This document shows, piece by piece, positions 7,404 through 12,172 of a stretch of DNA of 12,172 nucleotides; within the stretch, counting starts at the first letter, position 1; every line of letters starts with the position of its first letter. Position numbers and translations under genes: made by a program. Source of the DNA: an uncultured Selenomonadales bacterium (GTDB lineage: Bacteria; Bacillota; Negativicutes; Selenomonadales; Selenomonadaceae); contig CAMNLS010000020.1 of assembly GCA_946543495.1 (NCBI GenBank), positions 1-12,172 on the forward strand, read 5' to 3'. The notes under the pieces were generated by a model that was given only the letters and a program-made list of their open reading frames with translations, was not told the DNA's origin and made no database searches.

Positions 7404-8420
7404 ATGAAAGAAAAAGTCACAGCAGAAAAAATGTTAGACGACATCTTTTCCATAATGCAACGCCTGTATAATGAAATGAGATCTAATGACAGTAATCATA
7501 ACAGTCACCTTAGGATCTTTGAAATTTTTGCTGAACTCGGTCGGACGCTTGTCTCGGCGGATAGGGCAAGCTTTTGGCGTTGGGATAAGCGCGAACATAA
7601 ATTGATAACGACTGCGGCGACTGGCACACAACAAATCGTCATAAACGATACAACAGGGCTTGTTGGACAAGCATTAGCGGAAAATCGTGCCGTCATTACC
7701 AATGATCCTTACAATCACCCGAATTTCAATTCAGACGTGGATAAGAAGACAGGCTACGTTACAAAGTCTATCCTCGTTATGCCCGTCTCGAATTGTCGCG
7801 GCGAAACTATCGGGGCTTTTCAAGTTATAAACAAGCTTGATAGTGAGGAAGGCTTTGACGAAGTGGAAGATACCAAAAGGCTTTCGGTTGCGGCGTTTAT
7901 CTGCGGCATAGCTCTTGAATCCGATATGTTTTTGGCAGACTCTCAACGCGACAAGCTCACGGACTTAAAGAATCGTTTTGGCTTCCACAGCGACTATCAA
8001 TCGAAGTATTGCTATAAAAAAGTTCCGATGTCGCTTGTCATCTGCGACATTGACTTCTTTAAGAAGGTCAACGATACCTATGGGCACAATGCCGGCGACG
8101 CGGTCTTGATTCACATTGCGCAGATTTTGGATTCCAAGACTCGTTCTACTGACGGCGTGTATAGATGGGGCGGCGAAGAATTTATAATTGTTCTTGAAGG
8201 TGCGCCCATAGCCGGTGCGTTTATAGCGGCGGAAAGGATTCGGCAAGCCATTATGAATTCGGTTTGTCAATTTGAGGATAAAGAACTGCGCGTGACGATG
8301 AGTTTCGGTTGCGCTGAAATTAATAATAAACTTTCTGTCGAGGAGAATATTAAGATAGCGGACGGGCGACTTTATCGCGCTAAGGAAAACGGACGCAATC
8401 AAGTTGTTATCGAAGACTAA
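7404..8420 (+). CDS. GAF-GGDEF diguanylate cyclase
   Basis: This 338-residue soluble protein should make c-di-GMP from two GTP. A short N-terminal helix precedes a GAF domain (about 35-175), followed by a linker helix and a GGDEF domain (about 185-336) with the NRFGF and ICDIDFFKKVND segments expected of the fold. The catalytic motif is GGEEF (256-260). An inhibitory I-site, RSTD (247-250), sits exactly five residues before it, so product feedback is likely. The GAF domain has the GYVTKSIL strand (117-124) and then an NK with F-x3-E-D (143-156), close to the NKFDE signature of cyclic-nucleotide phosphodiesterase and CyaB GAF domains. There are no membrane segments. It starts 12 nt after the MBL gene with an AGAGG site. 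The location after an adenylate cyclase and a hydrolase suggests that a small molecule, possibly cAMP, controls it. Confidence 0.93.
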   Translation: MKEKVTAEKMLDDIFSIMQRLYNEMRSNDSNHNSHLRIFEIFAELGRTLVSADRASFWRWDKREHKLITTAATGTQQIVINDTTGLVGQALAENRAVITNDPYNHPNFNSDVDKKTGYVTKSILVMPVSNCRGETIGAFQVINKLDSEEGFDEVEDTKRLSVAAFICGIALESDMFLADSQRDKLTDLKNRFGFHSDYQSKYCYKKVPMSLVICDIDFFKKVNDTYGHNAGDAVLIHIAQILDSKTRSTDGVYRWGGEEFIIVLEGAPIAGAFIAAERIRQAIMNSVCQFEDKELRVTMSFGCAEINNKLSVEENIKIADGRLYRAKENGRNQVVIED

Positions 8421-8436
8421 CGGAGGATAAATTTTT

Positions 8437-9315
8437 ATGCAGATTAAAGGAACGCTGATGCTTTTGGGCGCGGCGTTTTTTTGGGGGACGACGTTCGTTG
8501 CACAGCTTGAGGGCATGGACGGACTCGGACCCTTTTCGTATGCGGCGGCAAGATATTTAACAGGCTTTTTATCATTGGTCGTGCTGTTGCTTTACACGCG
8601 CAAGCAACGTGCCCGCGAACGTCATCAAAAAAATTATCAGCGCGGCTTTGCAATTGGTCTGATAATCGGCGTCGTGCTGTTTATCGCAAGCTCCATGCAA
8701 CAAATCGCGCTTCAATACTCGACGGCGGGCAAGGCGGCGTTCATAACGTGTCTTTATATCGTGTTCGTGCCGCTGGGGGCAAAGCTCTTAGGCAAGATAA
8801 TTCGTCGCGAGAACTGGATAGGCGCGGGGCTGGCAATCGTCGGTTTATATCTATTGGCGGTCGGCGAAGGCTTCTCAATCCAAATCGGCGACGTGATACT
8901 TTTCTTTGACGCGTTCGTTTGGACGGCGCATATCTTAATGGCGGATAGGTTCGCCAGCCGCGTCGACGTTATCGAAATGTCCGCCGCGCAGGTCTTCATG
9001 ACGATGATTCTAAGTTCAATCGCAATGTTCGCGTTTGAGACGCCAACGCTCGTCACGATGTCAAACGCTTGGTTCGCGATACTCTATGGCGGTGTGATGA
9101 GTTCGGGCATTGCGTTCACGTTGCAACTATACGGGCAACGATACGCGGAGCCTTCGACGGCAGCAATCTTAATGAGCTTTGAGGCAATCTTCGGAGCATT
9201 GGCGGGTTGGTTCTTCCTTAACGAAGTCATGAGCTTGCGTGAGATTTTTGGTTGCGTGCTTATGTTAATCGGAATGCTCGCGACTCAATGGCAACTTATA
9301 AAGCGTGGCTTGTGA
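8437..9315 (+). CDS. DMT-superfamily EamA-type transporter
   Basis: This 292-residue inner-membrane protein has about ten hydrophobic helices arranged as two repeated five-helix EamA halves. The first opens with GTLMLLGAAFFWGTTFVA and the second with IGDVILFFDAFVWTAHILMA; each has the small/aromatic pattern after its first helix. The second half ends with AAILMSFEAIFGALAGWFFL, typical of the family. EamA proteins export or exchange small metabolites such as amino acids or drugs; the substrate cannot be told from sequence. A GGAGG sits about 10 nt before the ATG. It begins 16 nt after the diguanylate cyclase and may be the last gene of that transcript, though a functional tie is not evident. 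The gene is richer in G and C than the LPP20-like and cyclase genes. Length is normal and no residue looks missing. Confidence 0.93.
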   Translation: MQIKGTLMLLGAAFFWGTTFVAQLEGMDGLGPFSYAAARYLTGFLSLVVLLLYTRKQRARERHQKNYQRGFAIGLIIGVVLFIASSMQQIALQYSTAGKAAFITCLYIVFVPLGAKLLGKIIRRENWIGAGLAIVGLYLLAVGEGFSIQIGDVILFFDAFVWTAHILMADRFASRVDVIEMSAAQVFMTMILSSIAMFAFETPTLVTMSNAWFAILYGGVMSSGIAFTLQLYGQRYAEPSTAAILMSFEAIFGALAGWFFLNEVMSLREIFGCVLMLIGMLATQWQLIKRGL

Positions 9316-9375
9316 AGGAAAAATTATCGGCGCGTCGAATTTTGACAAAAATATTTTTTGAGAGGGACGAAACGT

Positions 9376-10557
9376 ATGGGGGCTAATGATGCGGCAATCA
9401 AGGAGGCGTTGAATAGACTTCGCCTTAACAAGGAAAAGCAAAAGGCAACGGACGATGCGGCGATAAAAAAAGCCCTCGTCACGATAAAAGTTTTCGGCGT
9501 GGGCGGCGGCGGCAATAGCGTCCTCAAACGAATTGCCGAGAGTGACTTCTTGGAGATTGAATTGGTCGCCGTTAATACTGATTCGCACGCGCTGAGCTTT
9601 TCTAACCTCGACAAGATTAAGACGATACAAATTGGTTCGGAAATTACCAAGGGACGCGGCACGGGCGGCAAAGTTGCTCTCGGTGAGCAGGCGGCTAAAA
9701 ATGATTCCGAACGCTTAAAAGGATTGATGGCAGGCGCGGACATGATTTTTATAACGGCGGGCATGGGCGGCGGCACGGGCACGGGCGCGGCTCCAGTTGT
9801 AGCTCGGCTTGCTAAGGAAATGGGAATACTGACTGTCGGCGTCGTCACGATTCCTTTTAAGTTCGAGGGAATTCGCAAGCAACGCATTGCCAATGAAGGT
9901 GTCGTCCGTATGCAGTCTTACATGGACGCCTTGATTGTCGTTAAGAACGATAACCTTATGAAGCTCCCGGAGAACAAAGACCTAACTGTAGTCAATGCCT
10001 TCAATGCGGCGGATTCTGTCTTGCGTCAAGCGATTCGTTGCGTTGCCGAGCTTATCTTGACTATCGGCGTTATTAATGTTGACTTCGCGGACATGACGAC
10101 TATCTTTAGGCAGAGTGAATCAAGCGACGCGCTCTTGGGCATTGGGCAAAGTAATATCAGCGCGGTTAAAGCTGTGCAAGAGGCGATTCAAAGTCCGCTG
10201 ATTGATAAATCGTTGAAGGGCGCACGCGGAATTATTTTGAACATCACCGGCGACGAAACACTCCCGATTCACGACGTGAACGCCGCCGCAAGTTACATCT
10301 TCAGCCAGACGGAAGACGACGTGAATATTATCTTGGGAACCGTCCTTGATAAGAGTATGAACGGCATGATTCAAGCGACGATTATCGCTACCGACTTTGC
10401 GGATAGTCTCGCGCTTAAGTCGCCGACGATTGAGGCTCCTAAGTCGACTGTCACTGTGTCGAAGGGCTTTAACTTTGAAGCTCCTAAGCCACAGCCGCCG
10501 CCGCAAGATAATTTCCAGTTGCCGACGTTCACATTCCGCCCGCGTAATGATAAATAA
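9376..10557 (+). CDS. ftsZ: Divergent FtsZ-like GTPase (second-copy type, outside a division cluster)
   Basis: FtsZ is a tubulin-like GTPase that forms the division ring. This 393-residue protein has the IKVFGVGGGGNS opening (37-48), the T4 loop GGGTGTG (131-137) and the T7 catalytic segment NVDFAD with Asp236 and Asp239, so GTP hydrolysis between subunits is plausible. The T3 loop is changed: residues 94-104 read RGTGGKVALGE, where canonical proteins have a longer GxGAGANPE-type loop. The segment after FEG is IRKQRIANEG rather than the usual KKR or RKR series. A 36-residue N-terminal extension carries the motif DAAIK(E/K)AL twice, 22 residues apart. A short Pro-rich linker ends in LPTFTFRPRN, resembling the C-terminal peptide that binds FtsA and other partners. 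I chose the ATG with AGAGGG 9 nt upstream over an in-frame TTG at 9358. Neighbours are not division genes, so this is probably a paralogue of the main ftsZ. Confidence 0.9.
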   Translation: MGANDAAIKEALNRLRLNKEKQKATDDAAIKKALVTIKVFGVGGGGNSVLKRIAESDFLEIELVAVNTDSHALSFSNLDKIKTIQIGSEITKGRGTGGKVALGEQAAKNDSERLKGLMAGADMIFITAGMGGGTGTGAAPVVARLAKEMGILTVGVVTIPFKFEGIRKQRIANEGVVRMQSYMDALIVVKNDNLMKLPENKDLTVVNAFNAADSVLRQAIRCVAELILTIGVINVDFADMTTIFRQSESSDALLGIGQSNISAVKAVQEAIQSPLIDKSLKGARGIILNITGDETLPIHDVNAAASYIFSQTEDDVNIILGTVLDKSMNGMIQATIIATDFADSLALKSPTIEAPKSTVTVSKGFNFEAPKPQPPPQDNFQLPTFTFRPRNDK

Positions 10558-10732
10558 CTTTTCTTTTGCTCACCCAAAGAGCCGCTTTGAAAGCGGCGGA
10601 ACAATTGATACTTCGTTCCCGTCATTGCCGTAAAGGAGAACAAATTGGATGCAACGTCACGTTGCTCCATGACGGCTTCATTTATTCGTCTTGTCGATAT
10701 GGTTTCTAATCATCATTAGTTGGAGTGTTCCT
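10558..10732 (+). other. Intergenic region with several inverted repeats
   Basis: This 175-nt gap between ftsZ and tcdA carries four inverted repeats in about 95 nt. GCCGCTTT-G-AAAGCGGC (10581-10597) is followed directly by GGAAC...GTTCC (10598-10619). CCGTCAT (10619-10625) can pair with ATGACGG (10669-10675) around an inner stem, GGA-T-GCAACGT-C-ACGTTGC-TCC (10647-10668). No T-run follows the first hairpins, so a simple terminator is not supported, although they may still end ftsZ transcription. An AAAGGAG site at 10632-10638 lies within the outer stem. No clear promoter for tcdA was found. The region could be a structured leader, a small RNA or a remnant of a repeat element. Confidence 0.55.
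10645..10719 (+). CDS. Possible small ORF of 24 codons upstream of tcdA
   Basis: A TTG start lies 6 nt after a strong AAAGGAG (10632-10638) and opens 24 codons ending at TAG. The peptide begins MDATSRCSMTASF and ends VDMVSNHH. It resembles nothing I know. The GGAG of tcdA lies 2 nt after its stop, so it could act as a leader peptide that couples to tcdA. Much of the first half also codes for the hairpin at 10647-10668, and the Shine-Dalgarno site may be held inside a stem. A chance ORF is quite possible. Confidence 0.3.
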   Translation: MDATSRCSMTASFIRLVDMVSNHH

Positions 10733-11413
10733 ATGAATGACAGGTTTCAGCGGCTTAGGCTTTTAATCGGCGCGGAGAATTTCTCTAAGCTCACGGCGGC
10801 GACGGTTGCAGTGTTTGGTTGCGGCGGCGTTGGTTCGTTTGCTGTGGAGGCTCTTGCGCGTTCGGGCGTTGGGCATCTGGTTTTAATCGACAAGGACAAC
10901 ATCGACGCGACGAATATCAACCGGCAACTTCACGCGCTCGGCTCGACGGTCGGGCGGTCTAAAGTTGAAATCATGCGCGAACGTATTAAAGATATAAATC
11001 CTTCCGCGCAAGTTGATTCGATTCAGAAATTTTTCTTGCCCAGTGAGGCTGTCGATGATTTTTTTATTTGCCGATATGATTACGTCGTCGACGCGATTGA
11101 CACCTTGACGGCGAAAATTTTTCTAGTCGAAGAATGTACGCGGCGCGGTATAAAAATTATTTCAAGCATGGGCGCAGGCAATAAGCTTGACCCGACACGC
11201 TTTAAGGTCGCAGATATTTATCAAACGTCCGTTGACCCTGTCGCTAAAGTCATGCGCAAGAAGCTAAAGGAACGCGACATTAAAAGTTTGAAGGTCGTTT
11301 GGTCTGACGAACCGCCGTTGCCTGTCAAAGAGTTTATAGGTAGCAATGCGTTCGTGCCGAGCGTAGCGGGCTTGATTATGGCTGGCGAAGTCGTTAAAGA
11401 TTTAATCAATTGA
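10733..11413 (+). CDS. tcdA: tRNA threonylcarbamoyladenosine dehydratase TcdA
   Basis: TcdA is an E1-like (ThiF/MoeB fold) enzyme that uses ATP to dehydrate t6A37 of tRNA into its cyclic form, ct6A. The nucleotide-binding loop GCGGVG is at residues 29-34, with the acidic LIDKDNID segment and the NINRQLHAL helix next, as in the superfamily. The later SSMGAGNKLDPTRFKVADIY and SVDPVAKVMRKKL segments and VVWSDEPPLP are typical of TcdA rather than ThiF or MoeB, and no CxxC zinc pair is seen. Length is 226 residues. The ATG at 10733 has GGAG 7 nt upstream and is preferred to an upstream in-frame TTG (10691), which would add 14 hydrophobic residues foreign to the family. With tsaE and tsaB in the same window, an early and a late step of the same modification lie nearby. 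It ends 85 nt before fabG. Confidence 0.93.
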   Translation: MNDRFQRLRLLIGAENFSKLTAATVAVFGCGGVGSFAVEALARSGVGHLVLIDKDNIDATNINRQLHALGSTVGRSKVEIMRERIKDINPSAQVDSIQKFFLPSEAVDDFFICRYDYVVDAIDTLTAKIFLVEECTRRGIKIISSMGAGNKLDPTRFKVADIYQTSVDPVAKVMRKKLKERDIKSLKVVWSDEPPLPVKEFIGSNAFVPSVAGLIMAGEVVKDLIN

Positions 11414-11443
11414 CATTCAAGCGGCGTTGCTGTTCAAAAAATG

Positions 11444-11472
11444 TAGACAAGCGAAAAGCTTTGTGTTATATT
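11444..11472 (+). promoter_or_regulatory. Promoter for fabG
   Basis: TAGACA (11444-11449) and TATATT (11467-11472) are 17 nt apart, and TG precedes the -10 by one base (TGTTATATT), so an extended -10 reinforces it. The start would be near 11479, a few bases before the ribosome site. It indicates that fabG starts a new transcription unit rather than depending on tcdA. Confidence 0.6.
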
Positions 11473-11498
11473 CTGCAAACGGGAGGCGAAAGGTTGTA

Positions 11499-12172
11499 AT
11501 GAGTTCAAAGTTATCAGGCAAGGTGGCGTTCGTGACGGGCGCATCACGCGGTATCGGACGAGCAATAGCACTGCGATTGGCTCAAGACGGCGCAAAGGTC
11601 GCATTAAACTTCGCGAGCAACAGTGCAAAGGCGGAAGAAGTCAAAGCGGAGATTGAAGCACTCGGCGTCGAAGCAATGCTTGTTCAAGGTGACGTTGCAA
11701 AGTTCGAGGTCGTGACGGAGCTGATAAAAAAAGTTGTCGACACGTGGGGACGGCTGGATATCTTAATCAACAACGCTGGCATTACCCGTGATAATCTTTT
11801 GCTCAAGATGAGTGAAGACGACTTCGACAGAGTTATCAGCACTAACTTAAAGGGCGTCTTCAACTGCACGAAGGCTGTTACTAAGCTGATGATGAAACAG
11901 CGCGGCGGGCGAATCGTCAATATGTCGAGCGTCGTCGGACTCAAAGGCAACATAAGCCAAGCCAACTACGCGGCGGCAAAGGCGGGCATAATCGGTTTCA
12001 CAAAGTCGGCGGCGCGAGAATTGGCGTCGCGTGGCGTGACGGTCAATGCAGTTGCGCCCGGCTTTATAAATACTGATATGACTGCCGCGCTCAGCGAAAA
12101 AGTCAAGGAAGTTATGATGCAAGAGATACCTGCGGGAAGGATGGGCACTCCCGAAGACGTTGCCAATGCAGT
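11499..12172 (+). CDS. fabG: 3-oxoacyl-[acyl-carrier-protein] reductase FabG (3' end off the window)
   Basis: FabG is the NADPH-dependent short-chain dehydrogenase that reduces beta-ketoacyl-ACP in fatty acid elongation in the cytosol. The visible 224 codons hold the cofactor loop TGASRGIG (around 13-20), NNAG (91-94) and the catalytic set Ser144, Tyr157 and Lys161 (Y-x3-K). The segment VAPGFINTDM follows, typical of FabG. The family is usually about 245 residues, so some 20 residues are cut off by the window edge. Two ribosome sites are possible, AAAGG 5 nt before the ATG and GGGAGG 12 nt before it. It is preceded by its own extended -10 promoter. Other fatty-acid genes may follow beyond the edge, but none is visible. 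A close short-chain dehydrogenase with another substrate is possible, though the overall sequence is very FabG-like. Confidence 0.92.
   Translation, partial: MSSKLSGKVAFVTGASRGIGRAIALRLAQDGAKVALNFASNSAKAEEVKAEIEALGVEAMLVQGDVAKFEVVTELIKKVVDTWGRLDILINNAGITRDNLLLKMSEDDFDRVISTNLKGVFNCTKAVTKLMMKQRGGRIVNMSSVVGLKGNISQANYAAAKAGIIGFTKSAARELASRGVTVNAVAPGFINTDMTAALSEKVKEVMMQEIPAGRMGTPEDVANA

Noticed and set aside
7965..8516. 183-codon open frame on the minus strand
   Set aside because: It lies opposite the diguanylate cyclase, whose plus-strand frame shows clear GAF and GGDEF motifs; the minus frame has no recognisable domain.
9342..9347. Perfect TTGACA upstream of ftsZ
   Set aside because: The bases 17 nt downstream (9365-9370, GGACGA) are not a -10, so no promoter is supported.
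9324..9893. 189-codon open frame on the minus strand, rich in Ala, Pro and Ser
   Set aside because: It is the complement of the ftsZ 5' half, where GGC and GCG codons give an artificial low-complexity protein.
10581..10597. Rho-independent terminator after ftsZ
   Set aside because: The hairpin is good, but it is followed by GGAACAATTG rather than a T-run, so it is described only as an inverted repeat.
11410..11415. Perfect TTGACA at the end of tcdA
   Set aside because: It overlaps the stop codon and no -10 is found at the right distance; the TAGACA/TATATT pair further down is better.
1..12172. CRISPR array, tRNA, transposase or attachment site
   Set aside because: I saw no regularly spaced direct repeats, no cloverleaf-like tRNA sequence and no transposase or integrase motifs on either strand.

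Overview
The window reads as ordinary, gene-dense bacterial chromosome. Features that point to the Bacillota, and perhaps to the diderm Negativicutes, are strong purine-rich Shine-Dalgarno (SD) sites, frequent TTG starts, a secreted LPP20-like protein beside a CHASE2 cyclase, and a second, divergent FtsZ outside a division cluster. The taxonomic placement is inference. No tRNA, rRNA, insertion sequence, CRISPR array or phage gene was seen.

Layout. Positions 1-2077 hold two minus-strand genes: an FAD-dependent oxidoreductase of the UDP-galactopyranose mutase/amine-oxidase type, cut by the left edge, and an unrecognised 207-residue protein. A divergent promoter region (2078-2258) follows, and everything after it is on the plus strand. 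First come tsaE, tsaB and rimI (2259-3837), packed with overlaps or 2-nt gaps. The first two belong to t6A tRNA modification. Next is a signalling block (3852-8420): a secreted LPP20-like protein, a CHASE2 membrane adenylate cyclase, a metallo-beta-lactamase-fold hydrolase and a GAF-GGDEF diguanylate cyclase, with gaps of 2 to 14 nt. A DMT/EamA transporter (8437-9315) and a divergent FtsZ (9376-10557) follow. A 175-nt intergenic stretch rich in inverted repeats holds a possible 24-codon ORF and leads into tcdA (10733-11413), which makes cyclic t6A. After a well-formed promoter, fabG (11499 onward) runs off the right edge.

How the genes fit together. TsaE and TsaB help make t6A37 on tRNA, and TcdA dehydrates it to ct6A, so early and late steps of one modification sit about 7 kb apart on the same strand. 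The 3852-8420 block looks like one second-messenger module. It has a surface sensor and cyclase (cAMP), an enzyme that could degrade a cyclic phosphate, and a c-di-GMP synthase whose GAF domain resembles those that bind cyclic nucleotides. That reading is a hypothesis, and it is the most interesting idea here. The second is the FtsZ-like protein, with an altered nucleotide-pocket loop and a repeated N-terminal helix.
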